This document shows, in pieces, positions 48,105 to 60,213 of a stretch of 64,000 nt of DNA. Origin of the DNA: Sphaerolaimus hirsutus (lineage: Eukaryota; Nematoda; Chromadorea; Monhysterida; Sphaerolaimidae). A model generated the notes under the pieces. The model ran no database searches. It saw only the letters and a program-made list of their open reading frames with translations, and was not told the origin of the DNA. The stretch spans positions 7,951,469 through 8,015,468 of the forward strand of contig OZ038453.1 of the NCBI GenBank assembly GCA_964036195.1. The letters run 5' to 3'. A program made the position numbers and the translations under genes. The stretch's first letter is position 1; every line of letters begins with the position of its first letter.

Positions 48105-48591
48105 GTCGGCACAGTAATGATTCAGTGGCTTTACGCTGCAGCGAAAATAGATTGTAAGTGTAGTGGAGCAGTAAAATGGGTGTGTGATGTGCAGTGAAGT
48201 GTTGTGAAGTGTTATTAAGTGACTTCACGCGGACATGTCATTGACGTATGAAGTATTCACTGTTGCGCCTCCAGGTGGCAGCTCCCATAGCCTGTAAAAT
48301 GTCAAATAACATCTACTGTGAAAGGTCATGTAAAATAGCCTGTAAAATTTCAAATTTTGTTGTTTTTTTTTGCTGGTCATTTTACATTTTATGGGAATTT
48401 TACATGACGTTTCACACTTTGCACAAGATTGGCGCTGTGCAAACTTAAGTCTAGTATACTGCCAGTCAACCAATATTTTGGTTAAAATAATGCACTTGTG
48501 TAATTTAGTTAATTAACTATTGAGAAGGTAAGACGCCCAATGCGTGAATAAGCGCATGGGTTTGTCTGCTGAACACCCTACAAGCGACTTA

Positions 48592-49224
48592 CCGTATTAC
48601 CTGGAATTGAAGGTACACCTTTTATGTACCTTCAATTAGAGGGTACCTTCTATCGTTTTCGTCAGATTTTGCAAACGTTTTACCAACAGTGAACAACCAC
48701 ACAATTCAATTTATTTAACTGGAATGCAACATAATGGTGAACCAGGTGCCAGTTCCGCAAAATGAGAAGTGAAATGGCAAAGGCGAAGTGAAATGGCAAG
48801 TGGATTGGCAAAAGCGAAGTAAAAAATAAAAATAAAAATAAATTTCCTTTCGCTTTTGCCAATTTCCTTCTCAATTCACCTGCCATTTCACTTCGCCTTT
48901 GCGCATTTACTTCGCCTTTGCCATTTCACTTCTCACTTCTCATTTTGCGGAACTGGCCCCTGGCCTAATACAAGTTGACACAGAGTTGTTTTGTTGCTCT
49001 TTGACACAATTTTCATCGTTGTCTGCCATGTGTCACGGTTTTACGCGTTTTGGCACACTGCCAGCTGTACCTCGTATACAAGGTATACCTTCTATTGCAA
49101 GTTGGCCTTTTATTTATTTCGCCACGTTCAAAAGAACTCCAGACTCCACGTTTCGCTAAAAACTGCACCTTCATTTGGAGGGTATCTTTTATTGGAGGTA
49201 TGCCTACAATTGGAGGTAATACGG
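48592..49224. mobile_element. TA-flanked CCGTATTACC element, GGTACCTTC variant, with nested fold-back
   Basis: CCGTATTACCTGGAATTGAA at the left and CAATTGGAGGTAATACGG at the right, TA on both sides. It contains the fold-back copy 48742-48963 (CCAGGTGCCAGTTCCGCAAA ends). Same outer ends as the CCGTATTTCC elements, different interior. Confidence 0.75.
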
Positions 49225-49913
49225 TAGATTCTAATTGAATGTGTGCCAATGTGCGAGTGCCAAAATGCCACAGCGCCTTGCCACCACAAACAAGGATGTT
49301 AATCGTGAGAAGGTGCTTTGGTGCAAACTTCACAAGATTCCATGCATTGTATATGAGCTGTGTGCATGTAGGACCAAAGTCTTTGCTAGTGCACTTGACC
49401 CAAGAATTATAGTCGATTTTGCAGCCAGAATAGGTCACTTGGAAGGAAGGACATTTAAAATTCATAAATGGATGTAAATCGAGATTCTGGTGCCAGTTGT
49501 GCACGTGGTCAATTGAGAAAAAAAAAGTCTGAAGGTGTAAGTTAAGTCATGCAGATGTATTTCAGTCAAGTAACCAGTATTTTTAGTAAAAAAATTTTTT
49601 GGTCACTTGACTTAGCACTTTTCACTTTACTTATCACTTACCAGTTATCTTGTCACTTGTTCACTTCTGAATCTGTGCATTTTCTTGTGGATGGAAGTGA
49701 ATTTTTATATTTTGTCTTCAAATAAACAACAGTTACTTTTGCAGGTTGCAAAGATTGTTTGCTACTGGTTGCATAAAATTATTTTGTCAGATTTGGAGAT
49801 TTCATTTCTTAAACTAAACATGCAATATGCATCCCAATAAAAAAGCAACTATTTAAGAACTTCAATGTATATACCATAATTCTAATTCATCAAAATTAAT
49901 TTTTTTTTAACAG

Positions 49914-52900
49914 CCAAAAATGGGACCATTTTATCTTTTGTTCATATTATCACATTTAATTTTTCCTGCATGTCAAGGTGATATTTTGGGCAGAGATACA
50001 GAGTGCTCAATTGAAACTGGATCATGGGCAGTTACAAAAGCAGACAAAAATGTGAAATGTGAATATGGAAGATGTTATAGTAGAGTTCTGTTACCTACTA
50101 ATTTGAAGTGAGTAACCCCCTAGGTAACCCACGCTGAACCCCTGCACTCACAAAAATATGTGGCAAACTTTATGGTAGGTAAAAACCATACAACATGATT
50201 GGACAACTTACCATACCATTTACCACAACTTTCATTATTTAGCACACTGTATTTACTGCACAATTCGCAAAGATTTACGATATAGGTATTTATATTGTAT
50301 TGTTCATCAAAAAAACAGTTGAATTTTTCTACCATATTGTACAAAATATGCCACTGCTTCGAAGATTTATTATTGTAGAGTGTCTGTCATCCACCATGCA
50401 AAATCATAAAATGTCACAAAATTTGTCAACCCCCCCCAAAAAAAAAAAAATCCCTTCAGACATGCCCCCTCTTCCTTTGAATGGGGCTGTGACAAAAATG
50501 GCATGAAGGGAATCTGTCAAAAAGCCTCAAAACAGGCAAAAAGAACCAATGGGGGCAGTTTGTACACTGTGCAGTTAAGGAAAGTTAATGGAGACAATTT
50601 TACTGTGATGTGCTCCATACTGCCAAAGAGTGATGATATGGAGAAAATGTTAAGGTTTGTTGGGGGTGAGGATTGCAACTTTAAAGTGGCAAGTGGCAGA
50701 TAAAGTGGCACACACGTTTCAAAAAGATCTTGAATTGCACTGTGCTGTGCATGCTGAGTTTGTAGGCTTTTTCATTGATATGTTTTTGAGGATAAGGGAA
50801 TTTGTGTATTGACATGTCTTATTTGCTTGACTGATGGAAAATAGAAAAGTGCAGGTTCCTGGAAAACGGAGAGATAAAAATTTTGCCCTGAGAAAGAAAA
50901 ACAGAAATGTGAAAACAGGAAACATCTCATGATGCTTTACCACAAATTACACATTCATTTGTGTGCTATCCATTGCAGTTTTTGGCTGTGCTGTGGCTCC
51001 GAAGGTAGATCAAATGCATTAACAGGCCCCTGGTGCCAGTCCCAAACCCTGAAAAAGACCCTGTGAAATGTAAAATGTCATGCAGGTAAAATGTAATGTC
51101 AAAAGTCAGGTAAAATTTGAGACATTTTGCCATTTTGCAGGGTGTTTTACGTGACTTTTGACACTTTGCATGACATTTTACAGGACATTTTACAGGGTCT
51201 GGGACTGTCCTAAGGTATCCAGAAATAATCCACGGATATGCACATCATGTTCCTGAAGAGTATTCATATGCCATTTCATCGAAAGTTTTGGCTGCAAAAC
51301 AATTATATCCAAGGAGCGGAGAAAAATTTAATCTGTATAGGGAACAGATTAATGCTACGTCAAGTTAGATTGTAGTTGTATGGGATGGGCTTTACCGTAT
51401 TTCCTCGAATTACCCCCAGGGTTTTTTTTGAGGGGGGTTAAACGTAGGGGATTAAACGTAGGGGTTAAACGTAGGGGTTAAACGTAGGGGTTAAACGTAT
51501 TATTTCGCCAGAAATTTTTGGAACTCGCGGTACTAGGTAATTTGTTGTGTGTACCGTACGCAGACATAAATAGAGAAATGCAACAATGGCGCTGCGCACA
51601 CTGAAGCCGATATATTCGGCATACGCACGTTTTTGACAAATGCCGAATTAAATGCTGAATAGAAAAAAACTTGCTGAACTTAAATCGTCCGTACTCTTCA
51701 AAATTAGGCTGTTTGTCAATTCAGCATGTATTTCAGCATTCAAAAGATGCGTACACTTTTACATGCGGAAACCATTCGGCAAAATCAGATGAAATATTGA
51801 ATGCTGAACTGCGAAGTCGAAATTGTGAGTACGGTACGGTACGCAAGCCAATACGGTAAATACACACATTCAGCTATCGTCCTTATCATAGAAAATGCCG
51901 AAGTATGTTGCTTTCGACATACTTCAGCGTCTAAAAATTAACGCTCAAATTCGTCCGAATTTGTCCGAATATCGTGTGCACTTTTTCAAAATTCAATATG
52001 GCAGCCCCTTAAATGCCGAACTTAAAACGTCCGAACGGCAATTTTTCAATTCGGATTCGGCAGATGAAAACGTGCGTATGCCGAATATTTCGGCTTCAGT
52101 GTGCGTAGCGCCAATAACAACTATGTTAGAGTTTGCAGACTTATGAGGGTATGTAAATAGATGGTACCTAAATATAAACCCTGTTCTATTGTAACACTGT
52201 CATTGTTTTAACGTGTGTTCTGCATTGCGCGGATCACAAACCGCAGTTTTTGTTATTTACGTTCTGTTTACACTCAATCTGGGCGGGGGGGGGGTATTTC
52301 GAGGAAATACGGTATTTTCTTTTTCTGTCATGTTCTAAAGAGAGAGATACATTTGTGTACTTGAAAAAACGGGTTTCTTCAATACATGTGGATTCATCAC
52401 AATTTTTATATCAATTCGATAAATGAATTCAACTGACCAAATTGAAATTCAATTGAATTCAAGGCTATTTATGAGTTGTAGAAATCTCGGTAGTAAACAA
52501 GTGTGTCTGTGCGGATTGCGGAATTATTATAAATCATCATTAAAAAGCGAATATTTTTTCAGCTACATCAGATGAGTCAATAGAAGAAAGTGATGAAGAT
52601 ACAGATGCAAATTATTTTGGCAGAATAATGGTGTACATAATTCTGAGCATTTTGGCCGCATTAATTTTGATAGCAGCCTTGGGCAGTGGTTTTTCAATTT
52701 TGGTTGAGAAATTGAAGGCTAGGAAGAGAAAATTGAATGTTAAGGCGACATTTGGAAGTGAGTTTATTTTATGCTTTGTTATTTTTTCGGATTATGGTGA
52801 ATAGTTTTCTTTCAACTCAAATTTTAATTGGTATTTTTTCATGTTTGATGTTGCATTAACTCTTACATTTTTCAGCCTTTCATTTTCGTACTCACTGAAC

Positions 52901-55900
52901 CAACTCCGCTAAAAATATAGGTAAAATAAAATCGAGATAAAGACATTCTTTAGCACATCTACTTGAGACATTTTAGCCCAACAAATATGAACAATGATAA
53001 TTACATTGATATTTTTCTAAACGTTAAGCTGAAAAGTATGTTTCAATCGAAAAAAGTATTTCACTATCAAACCTAGTGATGTGAAAAGCGCCAGCCAAAA
53101 CTATGGCGCTAAGCGTCAAGCGCCAATGGCGCCAGAGCAAACTGGTGCCAAGCGCCAAAACCGCCATTATGTCACAAATAAAAACCCAATTTCAGATGGA
53201 TTATACAGTGGTTTGCAATCCCCGACATCACCAGATTCAACCGCGGTAGATTATTTTTCATTATTTTTTTGATAAAAAATTAGATACCGTATATCCTTGA
53301 ATAAGACCCCCCCCCCTTGAATAAGACCCCCCCTTGAATAACACCCCCCTGTTGGCCAGGTGAGGAAAAAATAACGCCCCCCCCCCTTGAATAACTCCCC
53401 CCTCTTGAATAAGTCCCCCCTCTGGGTAAAACGACAATGTGTATTTGAATGATTCAGACGCCGATGAACACGAATTTTAGGATGGATACGTTGTTTTTGT
53501 TCTTATTGAACTGGTCATTTTCTGCATTAGATGTGTTGACGGAATGCATACAAACAATGAATAACATGAAAGTTTTCCTGGAAGTTCTGAGGAAAAAATA
53601 ACTCCCCCCCTTGAATAGTACCCCCCCTTGAATAACTCCCCCCTCCAAAACCTCTGACGAAATAATAACGCCCCTGGGGTCTTATTCAAGGATATACGGT
53701 AGGTATTTTTTGTGAAACGACAAGAGTACCTAAATACGTAAATACCTTGTTATGTAAAAGGAGTTAAGATTCTGGACCAGCCGCCAAAATCACTTACGTT
53801 TTTTTAGTGATTTAACAACCTAAATCCACAAAATTTAACACTTTTTATCAGCATTTGGAACTTAGAAACTGAGTGAGCTCATTGGACACGCATCACTGAC
53901 AGAGGAATGAAAAAAAAAACAACTTAAAATGCCGTTTGTATGCATAATCTTTCCTTCATCATTGGGGGGGGGGGGATTATTCAAGTGGGGGGAATTATTC
54001 GAGTGAACACGGTACCACTAAAATTAACCAATATTCGCAAACATCCAGATGCACAGTTCACACTCCAGTACGCAACAAAGCGGCCCGCCGTTGTCGAAAC
54101 GAAACAGGCACGGGATTTAATTAGCCCGATAAACACCTTTTTCGGGCAGCCCGATTAACGCTTCCCACTTTCCAAAATGTTTTTCATTTCTCAACGTTAA
54201 ACTTTTGAATGTTTTTTCAATCTGTTATTCAGGTGGTATATGGTACATTTCAGAGTTGAGTCACTGCAGTCATTAAACACAGACACTGCAGTCATTAGAC
54301 ATAGTAGATTTACTTGTTATTTACATCATTTACCACTCATTAGTGTTAGGAATGTCAATATTTTCGGGTTCGGGTATCGGGTCCTAAAAATTTCGGGTCG
54401 GGTATCAGGCATAGTTTCCAAAAAATTTGCCGGGTATCGGGCTCGAGTATTGAGGTCGGGTATCCGGTTCGGGTTCGGGTAGTAGTATCGGGTTCGGGTT
54501 TGGGTAGTAGTATCGGGTTCGGGTATCGGGTTTCGGCTCAAAAAAAGTGTGTGGGTATTAGGGTGTGAACAAAAACTTTTTGGCTGAAAACGGAAACGGT
54601 AACGGAAATATTTTTGCACTTGCCAGAAAACGGAAACGGAAATTTTTTTGCACTTGCCAGAAAACGGAAAACAGAAAAATGAAAGGCCGGAAAACGGAAA
54701 CGGAAAAATTTGCCGAATATGTGCCGGAAACGGAAAAAAATTGCTGAAATTTTGCCGGAAATGGAAAAAATTTGCAGAAATTTATCCAGAAATAACAAAA
54801 TTTGCAGAAATTTTGATAAAAATGGGAAAAATTAACATAATTGAGAGCCTGCATGTAGGGTTCAAACGGGATTGACTTTTCGGGATCGGGATCGGGATTC
54901 ACTTTTTGAGATTTCGGGATCGGGATCGGGATTGGGGTTTTGGGATCGGGATCGGGATTAGCATTTTGAGATTTCGGCATCGGGATCGGGATTGGCCGGG
55001 ATTGGGGTCACGGGATCGGGATCGGGATCGGGATTGGCATTTTTTCGGGATCGGGATTGGGGTCTAGGGATAGAGATTTTCGTCACTGTTCTGGCATTCA
55101 CAGTTGTTCATAAAGGTCTCAAAACACTGTTGGATGCCAGAAAAGTGACATAAAATAGCCGCTGGGGGTTTGCGTTCACATTTTTGCACGCAAAAATGTC
55201 ATTTTTTCACGTTTTATAATTTTCACTATTTTTTCCAGGATCGGGATCCCGGACTTGGGAGATTCTCGGGATCGGGATTGGGATTTGAAAGTTTTCGGGA
55301 TCGGGATCGGGATCGGGATTGGTATTTTTGGATTTCGGGATCGGGATCGGGATCGGGATTGGGGTTTCGGGATCGGGATCGGGACTGCTAAATCCCGGAA
55401 TTTCACGGGATCCGGGATCGGGATCGGGATCCCGTTTGCACCCTACCTGCATGCATGTTTACCAGTTTGGCTGAAACAGAAAACAAAAAATTGAGCTGGA
55501 AAGTGATTAAAAATTGGAAAAACAGACAATTGAACCGGAAAATGGAAAAAAGGCGGAAAAACTGAAAATTTAGCTGGAAAAGGGAAAATTAGACAGAAAA
55601 ACGGAAACGGAAACAGAAAAAAGAAATTAGCAGCCGGAAAACGTAAACGAAAAAAAAAATTGCCTTCGGAAAGCGGAAACGGAAAGTTGACACCCTAGTG
55701 GGTATCGGATTCAGGCCGGATCGGGTCGGGTTGCCAACCCTACCACTCTTTTTCTGTCACTTTACCACTTAAATACGCAAGTGAATTCCAAAACAGAACC
55801 ACACTATTCTCGCAAATTGAACATTTTTACAACCAAAAAATCGGGTCGCCCGACAAAAAACATGACGGGCAAATTAAATTCCGTCCCAGAGGTCGAAGCG

Positions 55901-58900
55901 AATCGATCACTTTGGAAGCTTTAGCCAGGCGCAAATCGCAGGACGACAAAGCGAAGCATCATAGAAAAAGCGGCAAAAAAAACCCCGCTAGGAGTTTGCA
56001 AAGTAGCCCTACGAAAGGGCGTAAAAAGGATAAAACGCGTTTGTTTGAGGGGGGGGGGTTGTTTATACCTGTTAATTATAATATTTTGTTCCACTTATTC
56101 ACTCTTTTTGTGCAATCAATTATGTCTTAAGTTTTGAGTTTTATTTTGATTGAACCTCTTATCTCAAGTTGACAGAGATTAGAAAGGCCCTGTGCCATTG
56201 CGCATGTCGACCCGGTACACATTTAACTATACCTGGCATGCTGAACATGTGCAATAAAACGCATGACCTATTGATTTTAAAGGTGAACATCTATGAAAAG
56301 TATGAAAATTAGCGAATTTGGGTAAAAATTAGGGTAAAATTGCTCAAAAGCGCTCCAGATAGCTAGATAGCCAGGCAGGCAATTTGAGGGAGGGGAGGGT
56401 TGTTCAGGGGAATATAGCCAAAAAACTTGCCTCTGGGGTAGATAGATAGCTGGGCGGTTTGGGGTGGGTTTACCCGCCCCCTTTCTTACTCCTGCGGGTA
56501 TAATGTGTTTATAATGGGTCTACATGCGTAATGGGTTTACATGTGTAATGGGCCTGACAAGAATAGAAAGAAGGTAATCTCTGTCAACTGGAGATTAAGA
56601 GGTAAACTCAACATAAGACTAAAACACATCCTAAGCTGATTTATGCATACGTAAATATTAAATACTCAACTTTGAGTTTACTGGTGTTAGTGAATTAGCG
56701 TGTGAGAGAACAATTAACGTACATCTTTTTGGCTCAGTGCCAAAATTCCATAATGTGTCAAAGGGGTGCACCTTCTGGACAATGTAAATAATATTTCGAC
56801 ACCCGGCGTGTGTAGCGCCAATCGACCCAAAAATTTGAAATTGAAATAAAATAAAATAAATTCCCGCCCCTCCTCCCAGAAGGTTCGAATGTCTCCTCTA
56901 TACTTATCCAATCGATGCACGAATTGAGCGCGTTCAGTCCGCCCGCGTCCGCCGCAATTTCCCAGCACAATTTGAGAACCGCCGCCGCGCCAGTGAAGAG
57001 TCATGGTGAGATGATTGTTTTTGGACGTTTGCCAATTTTGAGTTTGGAGGGTTATTATTTACGGGGATACCGCTAATATAAACTTGGCAGCCAGCAAAAA
57101 CAGTGGGCCAAAATTCATTACGAAATCGCTATAAATAAAATAGGCTAAAAATAGGTATATAACCATGTATATAGACGAAAATAGAATTCAAATTATGGCG
57201 GCAAAAATTGGCAAAATGAAGCTAATTTCAACGATTTTGGACACTTTGAGCGCTGTCACACTCACGCTTTCACGCTTTTGAGCGTGTTCATACAATACGC
57301 TACTCAAAGTTTGGACATGAGCCAAGTTTATATACGGTCCCAGATCCGATTTGAAAGATGCTCAGACGCACACGCCCACAACCCAAAACTTATTTACATA
57401 TCAAAAACTTATCGCCCCTCAAAGGAACCCACAACTCGACACCCATATCCCATGAAAGTTTGTCCAAAATAATCGAGGAGGAACCCCAATCCGGAACAAT
57501 GCGGAACAAGCGAAGTGATAACCTGCACCCGAAATATGAGCACCATAAAAATGACAGTAAACATGGATCGACGAAATCTATTGCGAGTAAAAAATCTGTT
57601 GGCAGGGATGGGGGAATAAAGAAAGGGGGAAGTAATAGGAAAAGTAAGGGTTCTGATGGAAGAAATAGGTGGGTTGTGTTGAGTTGAATTTGTTTGTTAC
57701 AGGTCTACACTCATTTGTTACTTTGTTAACATTTTAGAAAACTACAATTAAGTGTATTTTGAAAAGTAAAATTTATGGCATTATTGAAGGGGGCATAAGC
57801 AACTATTGCAAACAAAAATTTGAAAAACTTAAAATTTTTTAAAAATTTCTTGGACCTTTTAAATTTATATTTAACTAGTTCCTAGATTCAATCAAGTTAA
57901 GTTATGTCAACTAGAGTTGTGTCAAGTCCAATCAAGCCATACACTCTAGCAAAATTCTACCGCAGACACAAGAACAGCGCTGGCCATGGAGAAATGTCTC
58001 ATTCACAAATTGGTGAACCACAGGAAAGTGAGAGCCAGGATGGTTTCCGACCCAGAGCTCGGACGCAGGTGAAAATTGTTGTTTTATGATATAGTTTACT
58101 GATGGCACACTTTACAATGAAATCTACTATCCTATGAAATACCATCTGAATAAATGAATAGACATACCGTATTTCCTTGAAATACCCCCCACCTCGTAAT
58201 ACCCCCCTCGAAATACCCCCCTCGAAATACCCCCCTCAAAATACCCCCCTCAAAATGGACACTACGAACTGATAAACCCCCTTGAAATACCCCCCCCCCA
58301 AATTTAGTGTATAGAGAACGTAAATGACAAAGGCTGCAGTTTATCGTCTGGGCAATGCGGAACATGTGTTAAAAACGATGACTCTGTTATGTGAGAACAG
58401 TGTTTATAAATGTCTACACACTTATACAAGTCTTTAGAGTCTTATAAATGGCGATTTTTGTTGCATTTTTCGACGTCTGCATACGTTTCAGATGACAATT
58501 TAGTACTGGGATTTCAAAAAATTTCTGGTGAAATAATAACCCCCCCTCGAAATACCCCCCTCGTTTAACCCCCCTCAAAATCCTCACTCTGAAAAAATAA
58601 ACCCCCTGGGCTGGGGGTATTTCGAGAAAATACGGTAAACATTTTTCTAATCAGATCACATTGCTCCCACTTTGGGTGTATTTGGTGCAAAATCTTTCAT
58701 GTAACCTTATTCATAAAAATATGGTAGAATTCATTGTATAGTGTTCTGTCCATCAAGTATATTTCAAGAATGACTGGTTTGTTGAGGGCAAGTGTATGTA
58801 CTTCAATAAAGATATTGGCAAGATGATTTGAATATGATTTCAATGTTTCACAGAATTTCCCTAGTTTTCAGAATGAATCCATTTGCAAAGAGGTCTTTTT

Positions 58901-60213
58901 ATCATTTTAAGCAACATTTTGAATTTCAGTGAGTACCCTTCAGATTGGACTCTTTTTTCCTGGTTTAAGACTTTTTCAGAACAGGTCTTTAACAGAAAAT
59001 CTAAGCTGAATTGGCTGTTTATGTGTAATTCTCAATTCTTTAAATTTGAACAAGATTGCAACTGCACAAAAAAACTCAGTATACTCGATGGACCATAAAG
59101 TATTCACCCAAAATTTATTGAGACGTCCAATTCTAAAAGTCGACAAGTCCAAAATATGAAAATTTTGAGTTAGACCCGGAAACGTCATCTGGGGCTACTC
59201 CCGCAGATTTTTCATAATTTTCCATAGATTTTTTGACCTCATATACCCATATGGCAAAGTGACAAATTTAACATTTTTGGGAAAAATGCAAAAAATTTGT
59301 GTCAGAAGTCGACAAGTCCACTGAGTTTTGGGCTAAAAGTCGACAAGTCCACCTTTCGCAGCCTTTTTTATAGGAAAAAATGTAAGAAATGTGATAAGTC
59401 CATCATGGACACCGATTCCTAAAAGTTGAAAAGTCCACCAATTTCCCATAAGGCAGGGGCAACGCGGGCGGGAACAAAAATTTTGTCGCGTGCAAGAAGT
59501 CGACAAGTCCATTTCCCTCCCCAAAACAGTTTTGTTCTGTCTGAGTAGAATTTTATAGACACCCAATTTTTCACATATACGTTGAGAGCAGGGGCTGAAA
59601 ATTGGACACTTTATTGTTAACATTTGGAACAAAATGTTGAGCATGAGAGAGCCCCATTGGACGCGCACCACGGACCTGGAATTGGAAATGAAACTTAAAA
59701 TGCAATTTACTCAAAATCGCATTTTGTGGACTAGTCGACTTTTAGAATTAGACGCCTCAATTATGTCTTTGTTGATAATGTGCAGGCAGGATACTTAAGT
59801 ATATATGCACTTTCACAAATAAGGCGGAGTTGTGTCCAAGCGATGAATGTTTATCCTGAGACGTTTTATCTTTCTTTGCTGGAACAAATGTCATTTTTTA
59901 AATGATGACGTCATGGTGGTTTCCTTCGAAAAATGCATAGCGTGCAGTCCGCTGAATATATCCAAAAAAGTTTGTCCCAAATTTTTATCATCACAAAACA
60001 CAGGACACCAAGAGGCACAGCAAAGGGAACATTGGAACTGGGGGTAACAAACATCGGAGAAAATCTTATGTTAGGGAACCGGATTCAGGTGTTTGACGGA
60101 TCTTGATTTTTTTGGATTTTTTTTGGTGATTTTTAAAACACAGTTTTGTTCTTTTTGTCAATTAAATTCAGAGCAGACAGATTGTGGCGGTGATCTTGAT
60201 GGATTGTTTGTAA
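49914..60213 (+). CDS. Type I membrane protein with a small ectodomain and long basic disordered tail (unrecognised)
   Basis: Proposed exons: 49914-50107 (ATG 49920), 51215-51363, 52563-52757, 53196-53245, 54049-54107, 55797-56038, 56880-57005, 57425-57668, 57915-58068, then less surely 59948-60088 and 60172-60213 (stop TAA 60211-60213). Phases agree at each junction. Exon 1 encodes a signal peptide (MGPFYLLFILSHLIFPACQG) and a Cys-containing start (ECSIETGSW, CEYGRCYSR). Exon 2 adds an extracellular segment ending in an N-glycosylation site (INATS). Exon 3 holds an acidic stalk, one membrane span (IMVYIILSILAALILIAALG) and a basic stop-transfer (EKLKARKRK). The rest is a Ser/Lys/Arg/His-rich cytoplasmic tail without a domain (RRKSQDDKAKHHRKSGKK, KHGSTKSIASKK, YTLAKFYRRHK). 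The donor of exon 5 would be GC (AACAG, then GCACGG); a weaker GT alternative exists. The family is not recognised; a receptor-like or adaptor-scaffold role is only a guess. Confidence 0.55.
51028..51208. repeat. Fold-back repeat, CAAACCCTG / CAGGGTCTGG ends
   Basis: TCCCAAACCCTG at about 51039 is mirrored by CAGGGTCTGGGA at about 51194-51205, with AAAATGTCATGC / GCATGACATTTT inside. The same ATGTCATGCAAAGTGTCAAA word occurs singly at 32990, 35720, 37385, 48290 and 61970. It lies immediately before the 51215 exon. Confidence 0.6.
51586..52115. repeat. Fold-back element, GGCGCTGCGCACACTGAAGC ends
   Basis: GGCGCTGCGCACACTGAAGC mirrored by GCTTCAGTGTGCGTAGCGCC, with arms ATATTCGGCATACGCACGTT / AACGTGCGTATGCCGAATAT and long further pairing. 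Its frames are hairpin shadows. Confidence 0.75.
53287..53699. mobile_element. TA-flanked CCGTATATCC element, CTTGAATAAGACC variant
   Basis: CCGTATATCCTTGAATAAGA to TCTTATTCAAGGATATACGG, TA on both sides. The interior alternates CCCCCCTTGAATAA(G/C) units. It lies in an intron of the membrane-protein gene. Confidence 0.78.
54559..55697. mobile_element. Middle hAT-like element of the nest, TTTTCCG family
   Basis: TAGGGTGTGAACAAAAAC to GAAAGTTGACACCCTA, exact 8-bp duplication GTGGGTAT (54551-54558, 55698-55705). Arrays of GGAAAACGGAAACGG; same family as 8334-8961 and 14481-15366. Confidence 0.88.
54856..55445. mobile_element. Innermost hAT-like element of the nest, GGGATC family
   Basis: TAGGGTTCAAACGGGATTG to GATCCCGTTTGCACCCTA, exact 8-bp duplication CCTGCATG (54848-54855, 55446-55453). 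It shares the core GTTCATAAAGGTCTCAAAAC with 4470-4990 (there reversed), so both are copies of one family. Confidence 0.9.
56210..56560. mobile_element. GATAGATAG-family fragment
   Basis: It contains AAAATTAGCGAATTTGGGTA, GCTCAAAAGCGCTCCAGATAGC and GATAGATAGCTGGGCGGTTTGG words, closely like 18690-18960 in the eIF2A gene. No coding sequence. Confidence 0.55.
58167..58635. mobile_element. TA-flanked CCGTATT element
   Basis: CCGTATTTCCTTGAAATACC to GGGTATTTCGAGAAAATACGG, TA on both sides. Many CTCGAAATACCCCC units at the left; the core CAATGCGGAACATGTGTTAA is shared with 63650 and 23760. Confidence 0.75.
59115..59765. mobile_element. Inverted-repeat element with AAGTCGACAAGTCCA units
   Basis: TTGAGACGTCCAATTCTAAA at the left is mirrored by TTTAGAATTAGACGCCTCAA at the right. 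Between them AAGTCGACAAGTCCA occurs four times exactly, plus a variant AAAGTTGAAAAGTCCA, at irregular spacing (59138, 59308, 59337, 59425, 59498). Confidence 0.7.

Larger units (their letters stand above)
44762..49913. other. Transposon-filled region without a supported gene
   Basis: It contains, in order: part of a GCGCCA element next to the gap, a GATAGATAG fragment (about 45170-45260), the elements annotated at 45268-46816, 46865-47566 and 47785-48104, a short TGTAAAATGTCAAATAAC repeat zone (48290-48430), the TA-flanked element 48592-49224, and unique sequence with a 240-bp frame (49235-49477) that matches nothing I recognise. The promoter and 5' UTR of the membrane-protein gene presumably lie at its right end. 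Confidence 0.5.
54341..55742. mobile_element. Outer hAT-like element of a triple nest, GGGTATC family
   Basis: Left end TAGTGTTAGGAATGTC, right end GGGTTGCCAACCCTA, flanks CCACTCAT (54333-54340) and CCACTCTT (55743-55750), 7 of 8 matching. The left array is made of TCGGGTTCGGGTATCGGG. It is interrupted by the element 54559-55697. Confidence 0.75.

Noticed and set aside
49013..49504. 163-codon - strand frame and the overlapping 80-codon + strand frame (49235-49477)
   Set aside because: Both strands are open, the region overlaps the end of a TA element, and neither translation shows a recognised motif.
50503..50703. 66-codon frame in the first intron of the membrane-protein gene
   Set aside because: It starts after no acceptor, ends in a stop, and cannot be phased between the flanking exons; probably a chance frame or old transposon remnant.
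57278..57472. Alternative frame ending HPYPMKVCPK in the 57.3-kb exon region
   Set aside because: The frame reading KIIEEEPQSG continues much further and fits phase 1 in and phase 2 out between its neighbours.
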